59,052 bases of DNA, taken from assembly GCA_035624355.1 (NCBI GenBank), contig DASPRQ010000015.1:1-59052 (forward strand), written 5' to 3'. Shown piece after piece: positions 7,354 through 17,679 of this stretch (its first letter is position 1; every line of letters begins with the position of its first letter). The stretch comes from Usitatibacter sp035624355. GTDB lineage: Bacteria > Pseudomonadota > Gammaproteobacteria > Burkholderiales > Usitatibacteraceae. Position numbers and translations under genes: made by a program. The notes under the pieces were generated by a model. That model saw only the letters and a list, made by a program, of their open reading frames with translations, made no database searches and had not been told where the DNA came from.

Positions 7354-8295
7354 CTAGCGCAGGCGGCTCACGTCGATCTCGAAGACGAACGGAAACGCGG
7401 TGCCCCAGTAGAGGTACTTGCGGCTGCCCGATTCCGACAGCGCCCAGAGATGCCCGCCGGAATCGAAGGCGAGGCCCTCCAGCCCGGCCGTCATCTCGTA
7501 CTCCGCCTTCACTTTCCCGCTCGGGTCGAGGCGATACAGCCGTCCCCATTTGCTGTTGCTCGCGGAAAGCCACAGGTCGCCGTCGCGCGCGAACGCGGCG
7601 CCCTGCGCCTCGAGCGGAATCGCGATCGACCCGAGGGCCTCGCGCTCGTCCACCGTCCGCCGGTCGAACTCGTCGAAGATGCGCGGCGACAGGCGATACA
7701 TGTGCGACTGGTTGGCGTCGTGCGTCCACGTGCCGATCCACGCGTCGCGGCCGTCGAAGGCGGCGAACGAGCCGCGCAGCGCGCCGGAAAGCTCCACCCA
7801 CTCCATCGCGCCTTCCGCCTGGCCGCTGGCGAGCGCCCGCGCGAGGTCGATGCCGAAGATCCGCCGCGTGTCCGCGAGGAGGAGCCGGCCGTTTCCGAGA
7901 TAGGCGAGCCCGCCGGCATGCCCGCACAATCCGGCGGGAAGGCCGAACGACCCTGCCGTCCGCCCCGTGGCGCGCTCGATGCGGAAGACGCGGCACGTGC
8001 CGTTCGGAGAGTGCTCCTCGGGCTCGGGGTGATAGGCGGACACGAAGAGGTAATCGCCGGCCGATGCGAGCCCTTGCGGAACGTACCCGTCATCGAGCCC
8101 GGGGGCCCAGATGCGACGGCCGAGCGCCGCCGCGTTGGGCACCGATTCGGTCGCCTCGTGAAGATACGAGGGGCTCGCGCCCGACAATTCCGGCGCGCCC
8201 GGCGATGCGCACCCGAATGCCGCGAGCGCGGCGGCTGCGGCTAGCGCGTGAAGTGCTTGATGATGAAGTAGAGAAGGATAAGCGCCCAGATCCAC
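7354..8295 (-). CDS. putative lipoprotein, beta-propeller-like
   Basis: About 313 residues. A hydrophobic Ala/Leu-rich leader ends at AAFGC, a weak lipobox, and the mature part has repeated short beta motifs (GNGRLLLADTRRIFGIDL, DGDLWLSASNSKWGRLYRLD, GGHLWALSESGSRKYLYW) suggesting a six-bladed propeller that reads out like SMP-30/esterase-like or YncE-type proteins. No ATG is available near the signal; the GTG at 8295 is the most reasonable start and overlaps the upstream gene by 55 bp. The n-region lacks Arg/Lys, so start and signal are uncertain. Extracytoplasmic location is likely; substrate unknown. Confidence 0.6.
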   Translation of the reverse strand: MDLGAYPSLLHHQALHALAAAAALAAFGCASPGAPELSGASPSYLHEATESVPNAAALGRRIWAPGLDDGYVPQGLASAGDYLFVSAYHPEPEEHSPNGTCRVFRIERATGRTAGSFGLPAGLCGHAGGLAYLGNGRLLLADTRRIFGIDLARALASGQAEGAMEWVELSGALRGSFAAFDGRDAWIGTWTHDANQSHMYRLSPRIFDEFDRRTVDEREALGSIAIPLEAQGAAFARDGDLWLSASNSKWGRLYRLDPSGKVKAEYEMTAGLEGLAFDSGGHLWALSESGSRKYLYWGTAFPFVFEIDVSRLR

Positions 8296-8615
8296 CCCCA
8301 GCCGCCCTTGCTCCTGGCACGATCCGCCGGCCGGTGCGCCTGGGCCTGCTTCACGGCCCTGAGCGCGATCTTGATCGCCGTCGCGGGCTTCGGCGTCTCC
8401 GCCCCCGGCGGCGGCTCGCGTATCGGCTTGAGGTCCGCTGCCGTCTTCCTCTCGAGCTCCTCGACCGTGACGGTAGGCGCGCGAGGCCCGGCAGGGAATG
8501 GCTCCGCGCCGTCGCCGTCCTTCATGCCGAAGGACTTGTGGCGCGCACGGTCGCGCGCTTCCCATTCGCGCGTTTCCTTGAGGAGCCTGTCGAAGTCCGT
8601 GTCGTCGTGAGTCAT
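8241..8615 (-). CDS. small tail-anchored membrane protein, unknown function
   Basis: 124 residues. The N-terminal ~100 residues are charged and probably disordered or helical (MTHDDTDFDRLLKETREWEARDRARHKSFGM, with a Pro-rich middle), and the C-terminus is a single hydrophobic helix (GWGWIWALILLYFIIKHF) ending in TR. The topology suggests a C-terminally anchored cytoplasmic protein. No family was recognised. It overlaps the following lipoprotein gene. The start is the ATG immediately upstream of tRNA-Ser on the same strand. Confidence 0.6.
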   Translation of the reverse strand: MTHDDTDFDRLLKETREWEARDRARHKSFGMKDGDGAEPFPAGPRAPTVTVEELERKTAADLKPIREPPPGAETPKPATAIKIALRAVKQAQAHRPADRARSKGGWGWIWALILLYFIIKHFTR

Positions 8616-8713
8616 GGCTGTGGCAACGCGGCGATCCGAAAGCCTACTGCGGCGTCCGCGTTCCCCGCGCGCCCGGGACTCCAGGCAGATCAACGCGCCG
8701 AAGCTTGGGATTC

Positions 8714-8806
<93 letters not shown>

Positions 8807-8872
8807 GGCGACGCTCGAAAGACCGCAATTCTATCAGCTTTGCTAAGCTTTCCGGCTTTCCCGGAGAGCCCC

Positions 8873-9406
8873 ATGCGCATTCCCGACTGGACGAACGAGG
8901 CCGCCCCGCGCGACCCGAAGCTCGTCGCGGCGATCCTCGCCCGGCGCGGCGGCAAGTTCATCAACCTCGACCTCGCCCTCCTCTGGAGCGAGCCCCTCGC
9001 GCGCGGCTGGAACACGCTGCTCGGCGCGGTGCGGCGCGAGTTCGCCTTCGATCCGCGCGCCAAGGAGATCGCCATCTGCGCGGTGGCCCGCCTCACGGGC
9101 GCGGAGTTCGAGTTCACGCACCACTGGCCCGAGTACGTGAAGGCGGGCGGGAACGACGCGCTTCGTCCGAAGCTCGACGACCCCGTGCGCGCCTCCGAGG
9201 ACGCCGCGTTCTCCGACGACGAGCGCCTCGCGATGCGCTACGCCATCGCCATGACCCGCTCCATCGAGGTGCCGGAGGCGCTCTTCGCCCAGGTGCGCCG
9301 GCGCTGGACGACCTCCGAGGTGGTCGAGCTCACGGCGGCGATCGCCGCGTACAACATGGTGGCACGCGTGCTCCTTGCGCTCGAGGTCGAGACCGAGCGC
9401 AAGTAG
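8873..9406 (+). CDS. carboxymuconolactone decarboxylase / AhpD-like family protein
   Basis: 177 residues, all-helical pattern of the CMD family: RRGGKFINLDLALLWSEPLARGWNTLL, then the core EIAICAVARLTGAEFEFTHHWPEY, and C-terminal TSEVVELTAAIAAYNMVARVL. The family core normally carries either a CxxC (AhpD peroxidase) or acid/His residues (decarboxylase). Here the CxxC is absent and Glu/His (EFEFTHH) are kept, so a decarboxylase-like or uncharacterised activity is more likely than peroxidase. It stands alone upstream of parE. Confidence 0.85.
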   Translation: MRIPDWTNEAAPRDPKLVAAILARRGGKFINLDLALLWSEPLARGWNTLLGAVRREFAFDPRAKEIAICAVARLTGAEFEFTHHWPEYVKAGGNDALRPKLDDPVRASEDAAFSDDERLAMRYAIAMTRSIEVPEALFAQVRRRWTTSEVVELTAAIAAYNMVARVLLALEVETERK

Positions 9407-9437
9407 CACGCGGAGGTATATTTGCGATAGCGGGAAC

Positions 9438-9469
9438 GGCGTTGGAGCGGACTCACGCCGCTCAACGCC
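9438..9469 (+). promoter_or_regulatory. strong hairpin in the parE leader
   Basis: The arms GGCGTT-(G)-GAGCGG and CCGCTC-AACGCC pair over 12 bp with one bulged G around a 7-nt loop, ending 20 nt before the parE ATG. No U-tract follows, so it is not a normal intrinsic terminator of the preceding gene. It could stabilise the parE mRNA or block ribosome loading. Confidence 0.5.
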
Positions 9470-9489
9470 TTCGAGCGGACGTCCTACCC

Positions 9490-11454
9490 ATGGCCAACCG
9501 ATACGACGAGCAGTCCATCAAGGTCCTCAAGGGCCTGGAGCCGGTGCGCGCGCGCCCCGGGATGTACACGCGCACCGACACGCCGCTCCACATCATCCAG
9601 GAGGTCATCGACAACGCCGCGGACGAGGCCCTCGGCGGCTTCGCGAGCCGCATCGCCGTGACGCTGCACGCCGACGGCTCGGTGAGCGTCGAGGACGACG
9701 GCCGCGGCATTCCCGTGGGGCCGCACCCCGTGGAAAAGGCGCCGACGGTCGAGGTGGTCTTCACGCGCCTGCACGCGGGCGGCAAGTTCGACAAGAAGGG
9801 CGGCGGCGCGTACGCCTTCTCGGGCGGGCTGCACGGCGTGGGCGTGTCGGTCACGAACGCGCTCTCCAAGCGCCTCGAAGTGCGCGTGAAGCGCGACGGC
9901 GCGGTGCACGAGATCGCCTTCGCGGGTGGCGAGGTCGCCTCGAAGCTGCGCAAGGCGGGCAAGGCGGGGCCGCGGGAGACGGGGACCGTCGTGCGCGCCT
10001 GGCCCGATCCGAAATACTTCGACAGCCCGCGCGTGAAGCGCTCGGATCTCGAGAGGCTGCTTCGCGCGAAAGCCGTGCTGCTGCCGGGCCTCAAGGTCAC
10101 GCTCGAGGAGGAAGGCAAGAAGGACCGGCGCGAGTGGAAATACGAGGGGGGCCTCGGCGCGTACCTGCGCGAGCGGCTCGACGAAGCGGGCGGCTATGTG
10201 AGCCCGATCTTCGCGGGCGAGGCGTACTGCGGCGCCGACGACCCCGTATTCGCGCAAGGCGAAGGCGCCGCGTGGGCCATCGCGTGGGCCGAGGCGGGCG
10301 GCGAGGGCGAATCCTTCGTGAACCTCATCCCCACCCCGCTCGGCGGCACGCACGAGGCGGGCCTGCGCAACGCCGTGTACGAATCCATCAAGGAGTTCTG
10401 CGAGCACCACGAGCTCCTCGCGCGCGGGGTGAGCCTCCAGTCGGAGGACGCGTGGAAACCGCTGCGCTACGTGCTCTCCGCGCGGCTCCTCGATCCGCAG
10501 TTCCAGGGCCAGACCAAGGAGCGCCTTTCCTCGCGCGACGCCGTGAAGCTCATCGCCTCGCGCGTGAAGGACCCGCTCGACGCCTGGCTCAACCAGAACG
10601 CCGAGGAAGGCAAGAAGATCGCCCAGCTCGCGATCAGCGCGGCGACCGCCCGGCAGAAAGCGGGCAAGGTCGTCGAGAAGCGCCGCGGCGGCGGCGTGGC
10701 GGTGCTCCCGGGCAAGCTCACCGACTGCGAGTCCCAGGACATGACGCGCAACGAGGTCTTCCTCGTCGAGGGCGATTCCGCGGGTGGATCGGCCAAGCAG
10801 GGGCGCGACCGCCTCTACCAGGCGATCCTGCCGCTCAAGGGCAAGGTGCTCAACACGTACGAGGTGGACGCGACGGAGCTCTACGCGAACACCGAGGTGC
10901 ACGACATCGCGGTAGCGCTCGGCATCGACCCCCACGAGCCCGGCGCCCCCGAGTCGGTCCTCGAGAACCTGCGCTACGGGAGGGTCATCGTGATGGCGGA
11001 CGCGGACGTGGACGGCGCGCACATCCAGACGCTCCTCCTCACCCTCTTCTACCGCCACTTCCCGAAGCTCATCGAGGACCGGCACGTGTTCATCGCGCAG
11101 GCGCCGCTCTACTCGATCCGCGTGGCGCCCCAGGGGAAGGCGAAGGCCGAACGCCGGCTCTACGCGCTCGACGAGGCGGAGCGCGACACGATCCTCGAGA
11201 AGCTGCGCGACGAGGGCGTGCGCGATTCCGCGATCCACGTGGGCCGCTTCAAGGGCCTGGGCGAGATGAACCCCGAGCAGCTGCGCGAGACCACGATGAA
11301 CCCCGATACGCGGCGCCTCGTCGAGATGCGCCTCGACGCGGCCGAACACATCGCCGCCCCGCCCGTCTTCAAGCTGCTGATGGGCAAGGCCGAGGCCGCG
11401 GGGCGCCGCGCGTGGATGGAGAAGGAAGGCAACACCATCGAGGCCGACCTGTGA
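9490..11454 (+). CDS. parE: DNA topoisomerase IV subunit B
   Basis: 654 residues. The N-terminal GHKL ATPase carries EVIDNAADEALGG, the DDGRGIP motif and GGLHGVGVSVTNALS. The TOPRIM part shows FLVEGDSAGGSAKQGRDR and MADADVDGAHIQTLLL, and the C-terminus has RFKGLGEMNPEQL. A GyrB-type insertion is absent and the length suits ParE rather than GyrB (~800). It supplies ATP-driven strand capture to the A2B2 enzyme that decatenates chromosomes. The next gene, 40 bp downstream, encodes the partner ParC, so the pair is an operon. Confidence 0.96.
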   Translation: MANRYDEQSIKVLKGLEPVRARPGMYTRTDTPLHIIQEVIDNAADEALGGFASRIAVTLHADGSVSVEDDGRGIPVGPHPVEKAPTVEVVFTRLHAGGKFDKKGGGAYAFSGGLHGVGVSVTNALSKRLEVRVKRDGAVHEIAFAGGEVASKLRKAGKAGPRETGTVVRAWPDPKYFDSPRVKRSDLERLLRAKAVLLPGLKVTLEEEGKKDRREWKYEGGLGAYLRERLDEAGGYVSPIFAGEAYCGADDPVFAQGEGAAWAIAWAEAGGEGESFVNLIPTPLGGTHEAGLRNAVYESIKEFCEHHELLARGVSLQSEDAWKPLRYVLSARLLDPQFQGQTKERLSSRDAVKLIASRVKDPLDAWLNQNAEEGKKIAQLAISAATARQKAGKVVEKRRGGGVAVLPGKLTDCESQDMTRNEVFLVEGDSAGGSAKQGRDRLYQAILPLKGKVLNTYEVDATELYANTEVHDIAVALGIDPHEPGAPESVLENLRYGRVIVMADADVDGAHIQTLLLTLFYRHFPKLIEDRHVFIAQAPLYSIRVAPQGKAKAERRLYALDEAERDTILEKLRDEGVRDSAIHVGRFKGLGEMNPEQLRETTMNPDTRRLVEMRLDAAEHIAAPPVFKLLMGKAEAAGRRAWMEKEGNTIEADL

Positions 11455-11494
11455 GCGGCGCCTCGCAGCCCTCGAAGGAACGGAAGACCGAGCC

Positions 11495-13912
<2,418 letters not shown>

Positions 13913-13932
13913 CGGCCATGGAGATTGCCTGA

Positions 13933-14085
13933 ATGTCGCGCCGCGTCCTGATCGCCATCGCCGCGATCGTGATCGTCATCGCCGTGGGCCTGGTGCTGTC
14001 GCTCAAGCGCGCCCTCAAGGCCGACGCGCTCTCGGCCGATCCGGACCCGGGCGGCCGCAATCCTCCGCGAGCCGCCCCGCGCTAG
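13933..14085 (+). CDS. 50-residue single-span membrane protein
   Basis: A short frame beginning MSRRVLIAIAAIVIVIAVGLVLSL, giving a basic n-region and one hydrophobic helix, then KRALKADALSADPDPGG and a Pro/Arg-rich tail. GGAG lies 9 nt before the ATG and the gene begins 20 bp after parC, so it may be co-transcribed. No family recognised. Good coding-like hydrophobicity and the RBS support it, but its size leaves some doubt. Confidence 0.5.
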   Translation: MSRRVLIAIAAIVIVIAVGLVLSLKRALKADALSADPDPGGRNPPRAAPR

Positions 14086-14130
14086 CCTCCCACCCGCGCG
14101 CCCGCCCCGGCCCAATCGGGCGAGCGGGGG

Positions 14131-14158
14131 GTTGAATCCGCGCCGACCCTCCCCAAAT
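14131..14158 (+). promoter_or_regulatory. sigma-32 (RpoH)-type heat-shock promoter
   Basis: GTTGAA at 14131-14136 and CCCCAAAT at 14151-14158 are separated by 14 bp, close to the RpoH consensus CTTGAA-N11-16-CCCCATNT. It lies upstream of the two Hsp20 genes, the expected target. Confidence 0.75.
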
Positions 14159-14177
14159 CTGGCTGTCATGGGGTGCA

Positions 14178-14240
14178 GCGGTCCCGGCCTGCCGGTCCGC
14201 CCGCGCCCGGGTGGACGGCTCGCCCTCGCGGCCGCCGTCC
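14178..14240 (+). promoter_or_regulatory. two hairpins in the hsp20 5' leader
   Basis: The ~110-nt leader contains hairpin 1 (14178-14200: GCGG/CCGC enclosing CCGG/CCGG) and hairpin 2 (14213-14240: GGACGGC pairing perfectly with GCCGTCC). They precede an AAAGGAG ribosome binding site at about 14259-14265. A long structured leader on a small heat-shock gene is the setting in which ROSE-type RNA thermometers occur, but no anti-SD pairing to AAGGAG is obvious by eye. Confidence 0.4.
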
Positions 14241-14273
14241 GATGCGAGAACCAATATCAAAGGAGTAGGCGAA

Positions 14274-14726
14274 ATGTATCCGTCGCTGACGAGGTTTCCT
14301 GGCGGCCTGTTTTCCGACTTCGACATGCTCCAGCGCCAGGTGGAGCGGCTTGTGGGCGCCCGCGCGTGGCCTTCGAGCATCCGTGCCGCGGGCCGCGGCG
14401 CGTTTCCCGCGATCAACATGGGCGTGACCGCCGACGCGGTCGAGGTGTACGCGTTCGCGCCGGGGCTCGATCCCGCCTCGATCGACGTCTCGATCGACAA
14501 GGGCCTGCTCGTGATCTCCGGCGAGCGCGCCTCGGAGCTGCCCGAGGAAAGCGAAAAGGTGAGCGTGTACGCCGCCGAGCGCTGCTCCGGAGCGTTCCGG
14601 CGCGCGATCAGCCTTCCCGACGACGTGGATGCGACCGGCGTGAAGGCGACCTACAACGACGGCGTGCTGCGCATCGCGATCCCGAAGCGCGAGTCGGCGA
14701 AGCCGCGGCGCATCGAGATCCGCTGA
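14274..14726 (+). CDS. Hsp20/alpha-crystallin small heat-shock protein (1)
   Basis: 150 residues. The alpha-crystallin domain (about residues 42-150) includes NMGVTADAVEVYAFAPGLDPASIDVSIDKGLLVISGER, the middle RCSGAFRRAISLPDDVDATGVKATYNDGVLRIAIPK and a C-terminal KPRRIEIR. It holds unfolding proteins in a refoldable state in the cytoplasm. Translation is driven by AAAGGAG 8 nt before the ATG. It is the first gene of a two-hsp20 operon with a sigma-32-like promoter. Its C-terminus lacks a clear IXI beyond RIEI. Confidence 0.95.
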   Translation: MYPSLTRFPGGLFSDFDMLQRQVERLVGARAWPSSIRAAGRGAFPAINMGVTADAVEVYAFAPGLDPASIDVSIDKGLLVISGERASELPEESEKVSVYAAERCSGAFRRAISLPDDVDATGVKATYNDGVLRIAIPKRESAKPRRIEIR

Positions 14727-14754
14727 CAACCCGCCCGTCGAAAAGGAGCATTCC

Positions 14755-15144
14755 ATGGACATGAACGTGAAAGAGCAAGTCCCGGCCCAGGCCGAGTCCG
14801 CGGCGCCCGAAGCGCCCGCCCTCGCGCCGCCGGTGGACATCGTCGAGAACGAGAACGGCATCACCCTGAAGGCGGACCTTCCCGGGGTGTCGAAGGAGAG
14901 CCTCTCCATCCGCGTGGATGGGGACCAGCTCTCGGTCGAAGGAACGGTGCGGCTCGGCGAGACGCCGAACATGGAGCCCGTGTACGCCGAGATCCGCGTC
15001 GCGCGCTACCGGCGGTCCTTCGTGCTGAGCCGCGACCTCGACACCGAGCGGATCGCCGCCACGATGAAGAACGGCGTGCTCACGCTCACCGTGCCGAAAC
15101 GCGAAGTGGCGAAGCCGCGGCGCATCGAGGTTCAGGCCGCCTGA
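14755..15144 (+). CDS. Hsp20/alpha-crystallin small heat-shock protein (2)
   Basis: 129 residues. The alpha-crystallin core starts at VDIVENENGITLKADLPGVSKESLSIRV and ends NGVLTLTVPKREVAKPRRIEVQ. The N-terminal region is short and Ala/Pro-rich. Its last 15 residues are nearly the same as those of the first Hsp20, so the pair probably arose by duplication and may form mixed oligomers, as in class A/B sHsp pairs. AAAAGGAG precedes the ATG; the intergenic gap is 28 bp. Confidence 0.95.
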   Translation: MDMNVKEQVPAQAESAAPEAPALAPPVDIVENENGITLKADLPGVSKESLSIRVDGDQLSVEGTVRLGETPNMEPVYAEIRVARYRRSFVLSRDLDTERIAATMKNGVLTLTVPKREVAKPRRIEVQAA

Positions 15145-15150
15145 GCGGCC

Positions 15151-15165
15151 GGCCCGCGACGGGCC
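15151..15165 (+). terminator. possible terminator hairpin after the hsp20 operon
   Basis: GGCCCG and CGGGCC form a 6-bp all-GC stem with a CGA loop 7 nt after the second hsp20 stop, followed by only TT. This is a weak candidate; it also separates the operon from tRNA-Arg. Confidence 0.3.
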
Positions 15166-15199
15166 TTCCACGGGGCGCGTGCGATAATTCCGTCGCAGC

Positions 15200-15275
15200 G
15201 CCCCGGTAGCTCAGTGGATAGAGCAGCCCCCTCCTAAGGGGCAGGTCGCACGTTCGATTCGTGTTCGGGGCGCCA
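15200..15275 (+). tRNA. tRNA-Arg (anticodon CCT)
   Basis: 76 nt with encoded CCA. The acceptor pairs GCCCCGG with TCGGGGC (one G-U), the discriminator is G, the D-arm is TAGCTCAGTGGATAGAGCA, the anticodon stem GCCCC/GGGGC encloses CTCCTAA with anticodon CCT (reads AGG), and the T-loop is TTCGATT. No duplicated 3' end or integrase is seen nearby. Confidence 0.96.
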
Positions 15276-15294
15276 CTCTCGACCGACGAGCGCT

Positions 15295-16845
15295 TCAGCG
15301 GCGCTCCATCTGCTCGCGCCGGAACGCGAGGAATTCATCGAAGGAGATGCGCCCGTCGCCGTCGGTGTCGACGCGATCGAATGCGCGTGCGATGAAAGGA
15401 AAGCGCGCCCGCACCTCGCTCCGCGACAGGTAGCCGTCGCCGTCCTTGTCCGCCGCGCGGAACTGCTTCTCGGCCTCGAGCCGCAGGCGTTGCATCCGCT
15501 CGTCGGCCGGCGCGGGCGAGCTCGCCGCCGCGCCCGTCTGCGGACTCTCGGCGGCCGGTGGCGGCGGCGCGGCGACTGACGATTCGGGAGCGGCCTGCGG
15601 CGCCGGCGATTCGGGAGCGGATTGAGCGGGCGCTGCGACCCGCGCCGATAGCGGCCCTTGCGCGGGCGGCTCGACCACGGCCTGCTCGCGTTGGTGCGCG
15701 CGCTCCTGCGCAGCCCGGTGCATGTGCCAGAAGCCGAAAGCGGCGGCGACGAGAACGAGCAACGCGAACGCGCGCATCCACGGCCATCCTTCGTGAGCGG
15801 GAGCGCTCGGCGCCGGCACGGGGCGGCGCGCGGGAGCCGTGGGCCGTGGGATCCTTTCGGTGCCGGGTTTCGCGGATTGCGGCGCGACGCGCACGGTCGC
15901 GGCTTCCTGCGAGCCGACCCCGGACGCGGCGGAAGCGAGCACCGGCGCGGCAGGAGCGGGTACCGCCGGCGCGCCGGCGAGCGCGCGCTGCCACTCCTCG
16001 ACGCTCTGCGGCCGCTTCTTCTCCTCCGGCACGAGCGCCCATTGAAGAGCCTTCAGGAACGTCTCGCCGTAGCGGTCGCGCGCCCGGGCGAGCACCTCGC
16101 CGACCCGGTCGTCCTTCAGGCGGGTCACCGCGTCCGGCGGGGGCTCGTCGGTCACCGCGCGATAGAGCACGCCCGCGAGCGCGTACAGATCGGTCCACGG
16201 ACCCTGGTGGCCATCGCTGTAATACTGCTCGAGCGGCGCATAGCCCGGCGTGAGCACGGCGGTCAGGGTCTTGGTCGCGCCGCCGACCGACTGGCGCGCG
16301 GCACCGAAGTCGATGAGCACGGGAGCGCCGTCGGCGCGCAGGAAGATGTTGTCCGGCTTGATGTCCCGATGCAGGAACCCGGCCGCGTGCACCGCGCGCA
16401 GGCCCTCGAGCAGCGGCCCCAGCATGCGCCTGAGAAAAGCCTCGTCGGGGCGCGGCGCGCGCTTGAGCAGGGCCGCGAGCGATTCGCCCCGCTCGTAGTC
16501 CATCACCATGTAGCCGGTGCCGTTCGCCTCGAAGTAGCGGTTGACGCGCACGATGTTCGGATGGCCGAACTTCGCGAGCGTGCGCGCCTCCAGGATGTAG
16601 CGCTCCAGGCCCCACTTGTACCCTTTCTCGGCATCGGTGGTGAGCGCCGCGACGCTGCCGTCGGCGGCGCGCATCGCGAGCTCGGTGGGCAGGTACTCCT
16701 TGATCGCGACGTGCTTCTCGAGGTGCGTGTCCCAGCCGAGGTAGGTCACGCCGAAGCCGCCCGCGCCGAGGACCGACTCGAGCCGGTACTCGTGCAGCAT
16801 CGACTGCGGCGCGAGCGCATTGCGGTAGACGGGGGGCTGGGCCAT
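15295..16845 (-). CDS. transmembrane Ser/Thr protein kinase with C-terminal EF-hand pair
   Basis: 516 residues. The kinase domain (about 19-285) has the glycine loop GAGGFGVTY, the ATP lysine in VAIKEYLP, the catalytic HRDIKPDN (Asp161), IDFGAAR and the P+1/APE-like region LTPGYAPLEQYY. A Pro/Ala linker leads to one membrane helix at about 355-372. The remainder is Ala/Pro-rich and should be periplasmic, ending in two canonical EF-hand loops: DKDGDGYLSRSE (466-477) and DTDGDGRISFDE (493-504). All calcium-ligand positions 1, 3, 5 and 12 are acidic. The layout resembles PknB-type receptors with a calcium sensor in place of PASTA. Targets unknown; no phosphatase is adjacent. Confidence 0.9.
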   Translation of the reverse strand: MAQPPVYRNALAPQSMLHEYRLESVLGAGGFGVTYLGWDTHLEKHVAIKEYLPTELAMRAADGSVAALTTDAEKGYKWGLERYILEARTLAKFGHPNIVRVNRYFEANGTGYMVMDYERGESLAALLKRAPRPDEAFLRRMLGPLLEGLRAVHAAGFLHRDIKPDNIFLRADGAPVLIDFGAARQSVGGATKTLTAVLTPGYAPLEQYYSDGHQGPWTDLYALAGVLYRAVTDEPPPDAVTRLKDDRVGEVLARARDRYGETFLKALQWALVPEEKKRPQSVEEWQRALAGAPAVPAPAAPVLASAASGVGSQEAATVRVAPQSAKPGTERIPRPTAPARRPVPAPSAPAHEGWPWMRAFALLVLVAAAFGFWHMHRAAQERAHQREQAVVEPPAQGPLSARVAAPAQSAPESPAPQAAPESSVAAPPPPAAESPQTGAAASSPAPADERMQRLRLEAEKQFRAADKDGDGYLSRSEVRARFPFIARAFDRVDTDGDGRISFDEFLAFRREQMERR

Positions 16846-16878
16846 GACGATGCATTGTATCCATGTGGCCGCGCTGGC

Positions 16879-17679
16879 TCAGGCGCCCGCCATGAATTCC
16901 CTCACCGAGGCGATGACCGCCTCGGGCCGGTCCCGATGCGGCGAATGACCCGCGCCCGCGATCTCGAGGAGCCGCGCGTGCGGCACCTGGCGCGCGATGC
17001 CGCGGATCTGCTCCATCGTGCCGTACTCGTCGTCGGCGCCTTGAACCGCCAGCACCGGGCAGCGGATCGCCGCGATCTCGCGCTCGATGCTCCAGGCGCG
17101 GAAGCGCGGGTCGAGCCAGATGTCGCACCAGCTCCGGAAGACCCAGTCGGGATCGTCGTGGTGGCGCGCGAGGCGCTCGCGCACGCCGCCCGCGAGGTAG
17201 GCCGCCCGCGCGCGCTCGATTCCGGCCACGGTCACGTCCTCGACGAAGATGTGCGGTGCGACGACGACGAGCCCTGCGACGCGTTCCGGAAAACGCGCGG
17301 CGTAGAGGAGCGCGATGGTGCCGCCGTCGCTGTGGCCGAAGACCCACGGCGCCGGGGCGCCCTGCCCGACGCCCACCGCCTCGAGGAAGGCCGGGAGCAC
17401 CTCGTAAGCCTGGCGATGCAGATAATCGGGCTCGCGAGGCTCGTCGCCTTCAGGCCGTGTCGAGCGCCCGTAGCCCGGACGCGAATATATGAGAGCGCGG
17501 GCGCCGCACGCCTCGCACAGCCGCGCCGGGAAGTCGCGCCACATCGAAAGCGACCCGAGGCCCTCGTGGAGCAATAGGACGACGGGGGAATGCGCATCGC
17601 CGCTTCCCACCCACTCGTACTCGATGCGAACCGGCCGCCCGCGCCACACGATCGCGGCGCTGGACGGGGACGGGATCAA
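16879..17679 (-). CDS. alpha/beta-hydrolase
   Basis: 266 residues. The fold shows VVLLLHEGLGSLSMWRDFP (oxyanion-hole region), the nucleophile elbow FGHSDGGTIALLYA (Ser in GHSDGG), the acid in VQGADDEYG and the histidine in GAGHSPHRDRPE. It is a soluble esterase- or thioesterase-like enzyme of unknown substrate. The start is taken as TTG overlapping the preceding stop (TTGA), with a GTG eleven codons later as an alternative. The overlap implies translational coupling with the HD-domain protein. Confidence 0.85.
   Translation of the reverse strand: MIPSPSSAAIVWRGRPVRIEYEWVGSGDAHSPVVLLLHEGLGSLSMWRDFPARLCEACGARALIYSRPGYGRSTRPEGDEPREPDYLHRQAYEVLPAFLEAVGVGQGAPAPWVFGHSDGGTIALLYAARFPERVAGLVVVAPHIFVEDVTVAGIERARAAYLAGGVRERLARHHDDPDWVFRSWCDIWLDPRFRAWSIEREIAAIRCPVLAVQGADDEYGTMEQIRGIARQVPHARLLEIAGAGHSPHRDRPEAVIASVREFMAGA

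Noticed and set aside
15200..15275. tRNA-Arg as an integration site of a genomic island
   Set aside because: No integrase, no second copy of the tRNA 3' end and no change of composition was seen nearby.
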